A DNA stretch of 64,000 nucleotides from Orrella sp037026685 (GCF_037026685.1 NZ_JBANET010000001.1:1-64000), one strand, 5' to 3'. Positions 1 to 8,033 are shown, counted from the first letter of the stretch. Numbers and translations: made by a program. The notes: generated from the letters alone by a model not told the origin.

Positions 1-8
1 GCTAGCGG

Positions 9-398
9 CTAGCGGCGGCTCAGGCCGTAGCGGCCGCCGCCCATCAGGGCGATGGCGATGGCGCCGAAAAGGAACAGGCCCTGCAGCTCCAGGGCCCAGC
101 CGCCCATCTTGGTGAACTGCCCCAGCTGGCTGGCGTGCGCCAGCAGGATGGCCACCAGCATGTTGATGGCCACCAGGATGGCGGCCGGACGGGTGAACAG
201 GCCCAGGATCAGCAGGATGGGGGCGATCACCTCGCCCACGTACACGCCATAGGCGAAAAAGCCGGGCAGGCCGGCGCCGGCCACCATGCCCTGGATGCCG
301 CCGATGCCGTTGGCAAGCTTGAACAGGCCGTGAAACAGCATGAGGATGCCGATGCTCAGCCGCAGCACCAGTTTGCCTGCATCGTCGTAAGTGGACAT
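9..398 (-). CDS. DoxX family membrane protein
   Basis: The 129-residue product has four hydrophobic segments and the glycine-rich pattern of the DoxX/DoxD family (an N-terminal 'LRLSIGILMLFHGLFKL' segment, a 'GEVIAPILLILGLFTRPAA' loop and helix). DoxX proteins are small inner-membrane proteins linked to oxidative stress and thiol homeostasis, but their precise biochemical role is unsettled. The ATG is preceded by AAAGGA at a normal distance. The gene is complete. The only sequence beyond its stop is a few bases at the window edge, so any operon partner downstream is not visible. Confidence 0.85.
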   Translation of the reverse strand: MSTYDDAGKLVLRLSIGILMLFHGLFKLANGIGGIQGMVAGAGLPGFFAYGVYVGEVIAPILLILGLFTRPAAILVAINMLVAILLAHASQLGQFTKMGGWALELQGLFLFGAIAIALMGGGRYGLSRR

Positions 399-618
399 GG
401 TTCGATCCTTTGCAAGAAAAAAAGGGGGGGTGAAATGCTGCGCAACTTAGCAGGTCGGTGTGACCCCTGCAACATCGGCGTGGCGGCCGGGCGGGAATTT
501 CCTTGCGCCGGCCCGGCGGGATCCGGACACGGCAGGTAACACGCGGGCGGCTGACAGGGCAGGGGCGCCGCGCTACGATCGGGACAACCGGAACCCATCC
601 GCGGCAAGGAGGCGCGCC

Positions 619-822
619 ATGAGCAGTCAGGAAATCGCCTGGGACGTCAGGGCCCGGCAAGATGGCAGATTCTATGGTTATGTAACGGTCAGCCACAGCG
701 GCGGGCGCGGCGCGGCCACCAGTACGGTCCAGCGCTGCCCCGATACGCGCGGCACCATCGAGGAGGCCGAGGCGGACGCCCAAGCCCTGGCCGCCAAGCT
801 GCGCGCAAGCCAGCCCGGCTGA
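619..822 (+). CDS. Small protein of unknown function
   Basis: The 67-residue product starts at an ATG 7 bases after a strong AAGGAGG. Reading further upstream in the same frame gives an arginine/proline-rich stretch that looks non-coding. The sequence alternates polar and hydrophobic residues ('WDVRARQDGRFYGYVTVSHS') and ends in an alanine-rich helix ('EEAEADAQALAAKLR'). The same strand-then-helix layout is seen in the neighbouring gene at 879, so the two may be related. No function can be assigned. Confidence 0.65.
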   Translation: MSSQEIAWDVRARQDGRFYGYVTVSHSGGRGAATSTVQRCPDTRGTIEEAEADAQALAAKLRASQPG

Positions 823-878
823 GGCGATCCACGCAAGCGTGTCGTGCCGGCCCCTCCTACGAGAGGAGTTGCATCGAG

Positions 879-1061
879 ATGGACAAGCGTATCGAACTGC
901 TGGTGAGCGAACCCGAGGCCGGCCAGTGGGAGTGGCGCATCGTGCGGATCAACGACGACGGCAGCCCGGGCGAACTGCTGGGTTCGGAACTGGGCTACGA
1001 CACCCGGCTCGAGGCCGAGCAGGCGGGCAAGGTGGCGCTGGACCTGCTGGCGGCCGCCTGA
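879..1061 (+). CDS. Small protein of unknown function
   Basis: The 60-residue product is preceded by GAGAGGAG. It has an N-terminal region with a 'GQWEWRIVRINDDG' core, probably strands, and a C-terminal helix 'RLEAEQAGKVALDLLAAA'. It resembles the upstream 67-residue protein in layout: an aromatic and arginine core, then an acidic alanine-rich helix. The two may be diverged tandem copies. No signal peptide, membrane segment or catalytic motif is visible. Confidence 0.6.
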   Translation: MDKRIELLVSEPEAGQWEWRIVRINDDGSPGELLGSELGYDTRLEAEQAGKVALDLLAAA

Positions 1062-1166
1062 ACCGCCGCTTACCCGTGTTGCATCCCGTTGCCCCAGCGG
1101 GCGGCGCCGGCCGATATAGTCCGTGCACGGCCCGCATGGGGCGGGCCCGACCCCCGCACGGCAAGG

Positions 1167-1418
1167 ATGAACGACACACTGGATCTGCTGCAGTGGCCAG
1201 CCATGGCGGTAACCGTCGCCGCCGCCTACCTGGTCGCTTCCAAGAGCAAGCGCCGGCGCCATGCCGGTTTCTGGACCTTCGTGGCCAGCAACGTCCTGTG
1301 GGTGGCCTGGGGCGTGCATGCCTCGGCCTACGCGCTGGTGGTCCTGCAGCTGTTCCTGGGCGTGACCAACGTGCGCGGACTATGGAAGACGCGGGCAGGC
1401 GCGCCGGATGCCGCCTGA
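1167..1418 (+). CDS. Small membrane protein of unknown function
   Basis: The 83-residue product contains three likely transmembrane segments, at about residues 8-24, 36-52 and 55-72. A positively charged loop 'SKSKRRR' follows the first. This size and topology resemble small three-helix transporter-like proteins (PnuC-like or SemiSWEET-like), but no PQ-loop or other diagnostic motif is present, so transport is only a possibility. The chosen ATG gives a normal short N-terminus; the frame is open for 26 codons upstream, without membrane character. Confidence 0.6.
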   Translation: MNDTLDLLQWPAMAVTVAAAYLVASKSKRRRHAGFWTFVASNVLWVAWGVHASAYALVVLQLFLGVTNVRGLWKTRAGAPDAA

Positions 1419-1448
1419 TCCAGTGCAACGACGACAAGGAGCCCGATC

Positions 1449-1799
1449 ATGAAGAACGCTATGCGTGCCGCCGCCCTTACCCTGATGGTGGCCGCTTCCG
1501 GAGCCGTGCTGGCGCAATACGCCGGCCCCAGCTCCATTCCCAAGACCACGGTCAAGGAGCTGCTGGACACCGGCAAGGACGACCAGAAGGCCATCCTGGT
1601 CGGACGCATCGTCTCGCACGATGGCGATGACCACTACACCTTCGACGACGGCACCGGCCGGATCCGCGTGGAGATCTCCTCGCGCCGCTTTCCCCAGGGC
1701 CAGCCCATCGACGACAAGCAGCAGGTCGAACTGACCGGCGAACTGGACAAGGACCGCAACGACGTGGAGTTCGACGTGGACAAGCTGCGGGTGATGTAG
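1449..1799 (+). CDS. YgiW/YdeI-type periplasmic OB-fold stress protein
   Basis: The 116-residue product has a cleavable signal peptide ending near 'GAVLAQ'. It then shows the NirD/YgiW/YdeI bacterial OB-fold pattern: 'TTVKELL', 'ILVGRIV', 'YTFDDGTGRIRVEIS', 'VELTGELDKDRNDVEFDVDKLRVM'. E. coli YgiW and YdeI are periplasmic proteins linked to tolerance of peroxide, metals and envelope stress; the ligand here is unknown. AAGGAG precedes the ATG. The gene follows the small membrane protein by 30 bases and may be co-transcribed with it. Confidence 0.85.
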   Translation: MKNAMRAAALTLMVAASGAVLAQYAGPSSIPKTTVKELLDTGKDDQKAILVGRIVSHDGDDHYTFDDGTGRIRVEISSRRFPQGQPIDDKQQVELTGELDKDRNDVEFDVDKLRVM

Positions 1800-1870
1800 G
1801 GCAGGGCGCACGCGCTGGCTGGGCCTGCTGATACACTGTGGCCGTTCCGCAAAGCGCGTCCTTTTCCCGC

Positions 1871-2269
1871 ATGAGCCAGCGCCTTTCGGGCCGCCGCCCC
1901 GCGTGCTGGCTCGCCCTTATCGCTTTCGTCTATGCCACGCTGCTGCCCGTGCTGGGCATGGCGAGCGAGCCGTCGTCCACGGCCCGCAAGGTCTGGCTGG
2001 AGCTATGCAATGCCGGCACGCACGAGCGCATCGCGGTCGATCTGTCGGCCGACGCCGACGGGCCGCAGCAAGGGCAGGCCGTATCCGCTGCCGCCCTGGG
2101 GCATTGCCTGCTGTGCTGCTTCCCATCCTTCCTGCCTGAAACCGGATGGCCGGCCATCGCGCCGGCCACGCGCGCCCACCTGCTGGCGCCCGTGCCCGAA
2201 GCCGTGGCCCCGCCGGGCCGGCCGGCCTGGCATCCCTGCCGCGCGCGCGCCCCGCCTGTGCCGGCCTGA
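1871..2269 (+). CDS. DUF2946 family protein
   Basis: The 132-residue product has one N-terminal hydrophobic segment ('CWLALIAFVYATLLPVLGMA') and a cysteine/histidine cluster 'GHCLLCC' near residue 79. A central HCxxC-like motif is characteristic of DUF2946 proteins. These small proteins often lie beside TonB-dependent receptor genes and are suspected to handle copper or another metal. Here the gene is followed by a TonB-dependent receptor and a PepSY protein on the same strand, which fits a metal or siderophore uptake locus. An in-frame start 11 codons upstream is possible; the start 'MSQRLSGRR' is preferred because it gives a normal positively charged N-terminus. Confidence 0.7.
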   Translation: MSQRLSGRRPACWLALIAFVYATLLPVLGMASEPSSTARKVWLELCNAGTHERIAVDLSADADGPQQGQAVSAAALGHCLLCCFPSFLPETGWPAIAPATRAHLLAPVPEAVAPPGRPAWHPCRARAPPVPA

Positions 2270-2465
2270 TTGCGTCCTCGCGCGTGCGGCGCCCCCAAGG
2301 CGGGGCGGTCTCGCACGCAAAGCCATAAGAACTTCCAGCGGCGATACCTGAGTCCTTGCCCACGCATGGGCGAGGCCGGGTATCCGCGCATGCGCTGGTG
2401 CGGCGCGCGCCCCCCGGGCGGGCCGGGCCGCCGCGCGTGCCATGCCGCGCATTCGGGACGACGAC

Positions 2466-4607
2466 ATGTTCGATAGCACCAAGACCACGCTCGCGCGGCG
2501 CCGCGCCGTGCCGGGCGCAGCCGCCGCACACCTTGCCCTGGGCCTGGCCGCCTTGCCGGCCCTGGGCCAGCCGGCCACCATGCTGGCGCCGCTGCGCGTG
2601 ACGGCCGAGCCGCAAAGTCAGCTCGACACGCCTGCCTTCACCGGCTCGAACCTGGGGTTGACGCCGCGGCAGACGCCGGCCAGCGTGGAAATCATCAATC
2701 GCGGGCAATTGCAGTCGCGCGGCGACGCCGGCCTGTCCGAGGCCATTACGCGGGCCGGCGCGATCTCGGCCATGGGCCACCCCGGCAACGGCTTTTCCTC
2801 CTTGTCCACCCGCGGCTTTGCCGACAGCACCTCGGTGATGCGCCTGTACGACGGCCTGCGCCAGTACGGCGGCGTAGGCGTGACTTTCCCCTTCGATACC
2901 TGGTCGGTCGAGCGCATCGAGGTGCTGCGCGGCCCGGCCTCGGTGATCCACGGCGACGGCGCCATCGGCGGCGTGGTCAACGTGGTGCCCCGCAAGCCCA
3001 CGTTCGGCCCGATCCGCAACGAAGTGCAGGCCACCTTGGGCACGCGCGACACCGCCCGCCTGGCGCTGGGCAGCGGCGGCGCGCTGGGCGAGCGGCTGGC
3101 CTATCGCCTGGACCTGAGCGGCAACCGCGAGGCCGGTTGGGTCGACCGGGGCGAGATGGGCGATGCGACCTTCTCGGGCGCGCTGCAATGGGAGGCCAGC
3201 CCGGACCTGAGCCTGACGCTGAGCCATGCCTATGGCTACCAGCGGCCGATGCGCTACTTCGGCACGCCGCTGGTCCAGGGCCGCCCGCTGCAATCGCTGC
3301 GCGGGAAGAACTACAACGTGCGCGACAGCTTCATGCGGTTTCGCGACCAATGGACCCAGCTCGATGCCGTCTGGACGCCCAATGCCGCGGCCACGGTGCG
3401 CGGCAGGCTGTATCAGGTGGCAAGCAAGCGCGACTGGCGCAATGCCGAGAACTACCTGTACGACCCGGACACCGGGCTGATCGACCGCTCGGGCAACACG
3501 GCCATCTCGCACGACCAGCGCCAGACCGGCCTGACCGCCGACGCCGCCTTCCAAGGCACCTTGGGCGGGCTGGCAAACACGCTGTCGGTGGGCTTTGACG
3601 CCAGCCGCAGCCGTTTCGAACACGTCAACAACACCTATGCGGGCAGTTCCGGGCCGGTCGATCCCTATGATTTCGAGCCCGGGCGCTTTGCCAGCGATGC
3701 GCCGACGATTCCGCGCTATCGCAACCGGGCCGAGCAGTTCGCCCTGTTCGTGGAAGACCGCCTTGCCGTGACGCCGCGCTGGTCCCTGGTCGGCGGGCTG
3801 CGCTACGACCATGCGCGCGTGGTGCGCGACGACCTGCCCACGGGCACGCGCGCCTTGCGCAAGACCTATTCGGACGTGGGCTGGCGCATGGGCACGGTCT
3901 ACGACCTGAGCGCGGACCTGGCGCTGTATGCCCAGTATTCGCAGGCCGCCGACCCGGTCAGCGGCCTGTTGATGCTAAGCCCGGCCAACGCCGCCTTCGA
4001 CATGGCGCGCGGCCGGCAGGTGGAAGTGGGCCTGAAGCAGGATTTCTGGCAGGGCAGGGGCCAATGGACGCTGGCGGCTTATCACATCCGCAAGTCGGAC
4101 CTGCTCACGCGCGATGCCAGCGCGCCCGACCGGCGCGTGCAGGTGGGAGAGCAGTCCTCGCGCGGCATCGAGGTGGCGGTGAACGTGGCGCTGGCCCACG
4201 GCTGGCGCATCGAAGCCAACGCCACGGCGCTGCGGGCGCGCTACGACGATTTTGCCGAATCCGTCGGCGGCGCGGCGGTCTCGCGCCAGGGCAAGGTGCC
4301 GCCCAACGTGGCCCAGCGGCTGGCCAACCTTTGGGTGAGCTGGAATTTCCAGCCGGGCTGGACCGCGATGGGCGGGGTGCGCTACGTGGGCAAGCGCTAT
4401 GCGGACAACGCCAACACCCTGGAGCTGCCTGCGTATGCCGCCACCGACCTGGCGCTGCGCTGGGAACTGGATGCCGACACCACGCTGACCGCGCGCGGCG
4501 AGAACGTGTTCGACCGGGCCTATTTCTCCACGGCCTACTACAGCAACACGCAATGGTTCTACGGCCCGGGCCGGCGCCTGAGCCTGACGCTGAACCACCG
4601 GTTCTGA
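2466..4607 (+). CDS. TonB-dependent siderophore receptor
   Basis: The 713-residue product is an outer-membrane TonB-dependent receptor. It has a signal-peptide-like N-terminus, a TonB-box-like stretch 'APLRVTAEP', and a plug domain at about 60-170 with 'TPASVEIINRGQLQSRG', 'STRGFADS' and 'ERIEVLRGPASVIHG'. A 22-strand barrel follows, ending in the expected C-terminal phenylalanine ('LSLTLNHRF'). The 'VINVVPRKP'-like plug end ('GGVVNVVPRKP') is typical of ferric siderophore receptors; the ligand cannot be told. There is no extra N-terminal signalling domain, so it is probably not a FecIR-type transducer. A PepSY membrane protein follows 14 bases later, which suggests import followed by inner-membrane reduction. 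An alternative start lies 8 codons upstream. Confidence 0.9.
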   Translation: MFDSTKTTLARRRAVPGAAAAHLALGLAALPALGQPATMLAPLRVTAEPQSQLDTPAFTGSNLGLTPRQTPASVEIINRGQLQSRGDAGLSEAITRAGAISAMGHPGNGFSSLSTRGFADSTSVMRLYDGLRQYGGVGVTFPFDTWSVERIEVLRGPASVIHGDGAIGGVVNVVPRKPTFGPIRNEVQATLGTRDTARLALGSGGALGERLAYRLDLSGNREAGWVDRGEMGDATFSGALQWEASPDLSLTLSHAYGYQRPMRYFGTPLVQGRPLQSLRGKNYNVRDSFMRFRDQWTQLDAVWTPNAAATVRGRLYQVASKRDWRNAENYLYDPDTGLIDRSGNTAISHDQRQTGLTADAAFQGTLGGLANTLSVGFDASRSRFEHVNNTYAGSSGPVDPYDFEPGRFASDAPTIPRYRNRAEQFALFVEDRLAVTPRWSLVGGLRYDHARVVRDDLPTGTRALRKTYSDVGWRMGTVYDLSADLALYAQYSQAADPVSGLLMLSPANAAFDMARGRQVEVGLKQDFWQGRGQWTLAAYHIRKSDLLTRDASAPDRRVQVGEQSSRGIEVAVNVALAHGWRIEANATALRARYDDFAESVGGAAVSRQGKVPPNVAQRLANLWVSWNFQPGWTAMGGVRYVGKRYADNANTLELPAYAATDLALRWELDADTTLTARGENVFDRAYFSTAYYSNTQWFYGPGRRLSLTLNHRF

Positions 4608-4621
4608 GGGGGGCAGGGAAG

Positions 4622-6133
4622 ATGGCTTTGCGCGCACAGGCCCGAAGGCTGACCTACCTGGTTCACCGCTGGAGCGGCGTGGCCGGATGCGTGCTGATGC
4701 TGCTGTGGTTCGTCAGCGGCGTCACCATGCTGTTCGTCGGCTATCCCAAGCTCACGCCCGGCGAGCGGCTGGCCGGGCTGCCGGCGCTCGATGCGCAGGC
4801 ATGCTGCCCGGTGCCCGACGGCGTGCGGGCCGCGCTGGCGCAAGGGCAGGCGGTGCTGACCTCGATAGGCGGCCAGCCTCATTTCGTGGTGCGCGAGGGC
4901 GCGGCGCCGGCTGCGTATCCGGCGCAAGACGCCGCCCGGCCCGGCGCGGCCGGACCGGCCCAGGCGCTGGCCGAGGCGGCCAGCCGCATGCCGGGCGCTG
5001 CGCTGCGCTACGGCGGCATGGTCCAGCAGGACCGCTGGACGCACGCGCGCGGCCTGGATGCGCATCGTCCCTTGCACAAGGTGTATTGGGACGGATCCGG
5101 CCCGCACGGGCCCGGCCGCGGCACCCTGTACATTTCCTCGGCCACCGGCCAGCTGGTGCTCGATGCACCCTTGTCCCAGCAGCGCTGGAACTATGTGGGC
5201 GCCTGGCTGCACTGGCTGTATTTCCTGGGCAAGGGCGCGGACGGCCCGCTGTGGTCCTGGACCGTCATCGCGCTCTCGGCCCTGGGCACGCTTGCCGCGG
5301 CCAGCGGCATGGTGGTGGGGCTGTGGCGCTGGCGGTTCCGGGGCCGCTACAAGTCGGGCGCGCGCACCCCCTATCGGCAGGCATGGATGCGTTGGCACCA
5401 TTGGGCCGGGCTGCTGTTCGGCGCCCTGGTTTGCACCTGGATCTTCAGCGGGCTGATGTCGATGAACCCGCTGTCCGTGTTCGCGCCCGGGCCCGGCGCC
5501 GCGCGGCCGGACCCCGCGGCCTATCGCGGCGGCGGCCAGCCGGCCCCCGCGGGGCCGCTGGCCGAACCCCGGTCCGTGCTGCGGGCCTTGCAGTCCCAGG
5601 GGTTTGCGGCGGTGGAGCTGCAGTGGCGGCGGCTGGACGGGCGCGCCTACGTGCTGGCCTATGACGCGCAGGCGCGCAGCCGCCTGGTCCTGCCCGAGCG
5701 CGCGGGGCTGGCCGTGGCGCGGCAGTTCCAGCCGCAGGACGTGCTGGCGGCGGCGCAGCGCGCCTACGGCCGGGCACCCGTGCGCAGCGCCGTCATCGCG
5801 CGGCACGACGCGTATTACTACGAGCGCCATCCCGAGGCCATGAACGGCGCCCTGGTGCGAGGGCTGCCGGCCTTGCGGCTGGATTTCGACGATGCGGGGC
5901 GCACCCGCGCCTATATCGACCTGCGCACCGGCGAGCTGGCCCTGAGCCTGTCGCGCGCGCAGCGCGCCGGGCGCTGGCTGTTCAACTTCCTGCACAGCTG
6001 GGACTTGCCCGCGATGCTGCGGGCCGGCCCGCTGCGGGACCTGGTGCTGATCCTGTTGAGCCTGGGCGGCATCGCGGTCTCGGCCAGCGCAGTGGTGATC
6101 GGCTGGCGCAGGCTGCGCGGATCGGGCGGGTGA
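4622..6133 (+). CDS. PepSY-domain inner-membrane protein, putative siderophore-iron reductase
   Basis: The 503-residue product has the four-helix PepSY-associated TM layout. TM1 follows 'LTYLVHRWSGVAGCVLMLLW'; a large periplasmic PepSY region follows; then helices near residues 185-245 ('WNYVGAWLHWLYFLGKG') and 255-280 ('RWHHWAGLLFGALVCTWIFSG'). A second periplasmic PepSY block and a final helix near the C-terminus complete it. Several membrane-embedded histidines ('VHRW', 'WLHW', 'RWHHW', 'FLHSWD') could ligate heme, as proposed for ferric-siderophore reductases such as FsrB, FoxB and FpvG. It starts 14 bases after the receptor gene, so co-transcription is likely. Reduction of ferric siderophore in the periplasm is inferred. 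Confidence 0.8.
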   Translation: MALRAQARRLTYLVHRWSGVAGCVLMLLWFVSGVTMLFVGYPKLTPGERLAGLPALDAQACCPVPDGVRAALAQGQAVLTSIGGQPHFVVREGAAPAAYPAQDAARPGAAGPAQALAEAASRMPGAALRYGGMVQQDRWTHARGLDAHRPLHKVYWDGSGPHGPGRGTLYISSATGQLVLDAPLSQQRWNYVGAWLHWLYFLGKGADGPLWSWTVIALSALGTLAAASGMVVGLWRWRFRGRYKSGARTPYRQAWMRWHHWAGLLFGALVCTWIFSGLMSMNPLSVFAPGPGAARPDPAAYRGGGQPAPAGPLAEPRSVLRALQSQGFAAVELQWRRLDGRAYVLAYDAQARSRLVLPERAGLAVARQFQPQDVLAAAQRAYGRAPVRSAVIARHDAYYYERHPEAMNGALVRGLPALRLDFDDAGRTRAYIDLRTGELALSLSRAQRAGRWLFNFLHSWDLPAMLRAGPLRDLVLILLSLGGIAVSASAVVIGWRRLRGSGG

Positions 6134-6214
6134 TACGCGGGGCGGATAGGCGGGGCGGATAGGCGGGGCGGATAGGCGGGGCGGATACGCGGGGCGGATA
6201 GGCGGGGCGGCGGA
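6134..6214. repeat. 13-bp tandem repeat, six copies
   Basis: The unit TAGGCGGGGCGGA recurs with no gaps at 6134, 6147, 6160, 6173, 6186 and 6199. The first and fifth copies read TAC instead of TAG. The sixth has an extra CGG, and a decayed seventh partial copy follows to about 6231. The array begins directly after the stop of the PepSY gene and lies between that gene and the convergent azlD. Five of six units are near-identical, which suggests recent slippage. The G-rich strand could form G-quadruplexes. No coding role is apparent, because 13 bp would shift frame. Confidence 0.95.
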
Positions 6215-6245
6215 TAGGCGGGCGGGGCGCCGGGCTTGCCGCCGG

Positions 6246-6554
6246 CTAGAGCTGCCGCCATAGGGCGGCCGCCACGACCCCGGCGGCGATGGCGGGCAAG
6301 GGCCTTCTTGCCAGCAGCATGACCAGGGCGGTGGTCGCCAGGGCAATCCTGGCGCCGCCGTCGCCGCTTGCCGCCAAGGGCGCAAGCAGCGCCACCAGGA
6401 CCGATCCCGACATGCCGTTGATGAACCGCCGCGTGCGCGGGCCGATGGGCACGAAGGACATGATGAACAGGCCGCCCCAGCGCGTGGCCAGGGTCGTGGC
6501 CGACATGGCCAGGATGACGAAGAGGGCGCCCAGGCCGTGCGCGTCAATGCTCAT
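6246..6554 (-). CDS. azlD: AzlD family branched-chain amino acid exporter subunit
   Basis: The 102-residue hydrophobic protein has about four membrane helices and the AzlD motifs 'ATTLATRWGGLFI' and 'VLVALLAPLAASG'. AzlD is the small partner of AzlC, and together they form a branched-chain amino acid exporter in the inner membrane. The start 'MSIDAHG' overlaps the end of azlC by 11 bases, implying translational coupling. A frame extension 10 codons upstream lies within azlC and is less likely. Confidence 0.85.
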   Translation of the reverse strand: MSIDAHGLGALFVILAMSATTLATRWGGLFIMSFVPIGPRTRRFINGMSGSVLVALLAPLAASGDGGARIALATTALVMLLARRPLPAIAAGVVAAALWRQL

Positions 6555-7257
6555 GGGCCGGCTCCTTCCATGCCAGCGCGGCAAGGCCGCCGGCCAGCGC
6601 GCCCACGATGACGTGGCTGTTCTCCGGCAGATACCGGTAGGCCAGCAGGGAAGCGCCCGCGGCCACGCCCCAGACCGCCAGTGTGCGCAGGTTCTTGTCC
6701 GCGCCCGCGACCATGGCGAGCAGGAAGCAGCCCATCACCATGTCCAGCCCCAGGCGCGTGGGATCCTGGATGGCGTTGCCGAAATACAGGCCCAGCCAGG
6801 TGCCCAGCACCCAGGACACCCAGAGCGCCAGGCCGCCGCCCACCAGCAGGCCCAGCCCGGGCTGCCCGCGGTGCAGCGCCTGCATGCACAGGGCCCAGTT
6901 GGCGTCCGAGGCCAGCAGCATCGTCCCATAGCGCTGTGCCGGCGGCAGCGCGCGCAGCCAGGGATACAGCGTGGCGCCCATCAGCAGATGGCGCGCGTTG
7001 ACCGCGAATACGGTGACCAGCATCGTGAACAACGGGATTTGCGGGCCCCATAGCTCCAGCGCGGCGAATTGCGAGGCGCCGGCGAACACCAGGGCGCTCA
7101 TGACGACGATGGACGCGTCATCCAGCCCCGCCTGTATCGCCGCCAGGCCAAAGGCCGCCCCGAACACGACCACGAAGGCCGAAAGCGGCGCGAGTTGCCG
7201 AAAACCTGCCCAGACAAGCCGGCCATCGAGCCGGTGCGCCGTCTCGACGCCTGTCAT
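6544..7257 (-). CDS. azlC: AzlC family branched-chain amino acid exporter subunit
   Basis: The 237-residue product has 5-6 membrane helices. It carries the AzlC signatures 'ALVFAGASQFAALEL' and 'FAVNARHLLMGATL', the second typical of the family. With AzlD it exports branched-chain amino acids or analogues. The ATG follows AGGAG at about 7 bases. The frame is open a further 43 codons upstream, but that part lacks membrane character and overlaps the divergent gene. The intergenic region to the divergent gene at 7367 is about 110 bp. Confidence 0.85.
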   Translation of the reverse strand: MTGVETAHRLDGRLVWAGFRQLAPLSAFVVVFGAAFGLAAIQAGLDDASIVVMSALVFAGASQFAALELWGPQIPLFTMLVTVFAVNARHLLMGATLYPWLRALPPAQRYGTMLLASDANWALCMQALHRGQPGLGLLVGGGLALWVSWVLGTWLGLYFGNAIQDPTRLGLDMVMGCFLLAMVAGADKNLRTLAVWGVAAGASLLAYRYLPENSHVIVGALAGGLAALAWKEPAHEH

Positions 7258-7366
7258 ATCGTGCTCCTGTGGGAGTCCCGGCCGCGGCGAGGGCCGTGCC
7301 GAGGGACTCGGAATGGCAAAGATGCCAATATATGCTTTCCGGAAAGCGACAGGCAAAGGAGCGGGC

Positions 7367-7867
7367 GTGCGCACTGTCAGCGTCATCGACGATTCGGGCT
7401 TGCTGGCCGTGTTGGACGTGGCCGGGTATCGGCCGTACGTGTCCGGGGACTGGGACCACGCGGGCCTGGTCGCGCATTTGCGCGCCCAGACGCAGGCTGG
7501 CCGGATCTTCGCCTGGGACTGCGGCGACGGCGGCGGCAGCTATCCGGTCAGCCTGCGGCAAGGCATCTCGGCGTCCAAGGGTTTTCGGGAAGCAGGCAGC
7601 GTCCTGGCCGTGCGCTCCGGACTGGTCCACGTGGTGTCCTACGATTCCTTGACCATGGCGGCGCAGTTCGCCGATGCGGCGCTGCCAGCCGCGCACGAGC
7701 AGGACCAATGCCTGGCGCTGGCGCCAGGCAGCTATCGGGTGCGTGTCGTGCAAACGTACGATCCGGCTGCGCTGGATAGGCCGCGCGCCGGCTTGCCGGC
7801 ATTCGTGATCGAGTTCGAGGCGGGATCGGGCCGGCCGGCGGACGGCGTGGCTTGGCATCTTGGCTGA
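7367..7867 (+). CDS. Protein of unknown function beside the dif-like site
   Basis: The 166-residue product starts at GTG, chosen because AAAGGAG sits 5 bases upstream. An ATG at 7313 in the same frame lacks such a site. The sequence is soluble-looking, with 'TVSVIDDSGLLAVLDVAGY' at the N-terminus, an internal 'IFAWDCGDGGGSYPVSL' and a C-terminal strand-rich half ('CLALAPGSYRVRVVQTYDP'). It resembles small immunity-type or regulatory proteins in size, but no family was recognised with confidence. It diverges from azlCD and ends 16 bases before the dif-like site. Confidence 0.6.
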   Translation: MRTVSVIDDSGLLAVLDVAGYRPYVSGDWDHAGLVAHLRAQTQAGRIFAWDCGDGGGSYPVSLRQGISASKGFREAGSVLAVRSGLVHVVSYDSLTMAAQFADAALPAAHEQDQCLALAPGSYRVRVVQTYDPAALDRPRAGLPAFVIEFEAGSGRPADGVAWHLG

Positions 7868-7883
7868 GATGCATCCTGGCTAA

Positions 7884-7911
7884 AATACGCATAATGTATA
7901 TTATGAGAAGT
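7884..7911 (+). other. dif: dif-like XerCD recombination site
   Basis: This 28-base stretch contains the 18-base core CGCATAATGTATATTATG, identical to E. coli dif and in the same orientation. It covers the inner XerC arm (ending CGCATAA), the central hexamer TGTATA and the inner XerD arm (TTATG). Overall 22 of 28 bases match the E. coli site. The outer part of the XerD arm differs (AGAAGT here, TTAAAT in E. coli). The site is intergenic and unusually AT-rich for this window. KOPS-type octamers change strand on either side of it. A XerD gene is present at 44451. It is most likely the chromosomal dimer-resolution site. Confidence 0.85.
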
Positions 7912-8033
7912 TATGGTGAAGAAGAAAGTAGTGGCTGTGCCAGGATCGGGTGTGACAAAACCGACGCATTCATCGCCCAAGGATGCACGCTGAACCGTTA
8001 GAGTGCCGACTCCTTCCTGCCCACCTCACTCGC

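Noticed and set aside
2270..2465. Cobalamin or other riboswitch upstream of the TonB receptor gene
   Set aside because: A small hairpin (GCCCA-CGCA-TGGGC) is present, but no B12-box-like or other conserved riboswitch core was found.
6134..6231. CRISPR array
   Set aside because: The repeats are contiguous 13-bp units with no spacers and there are no cas genes.
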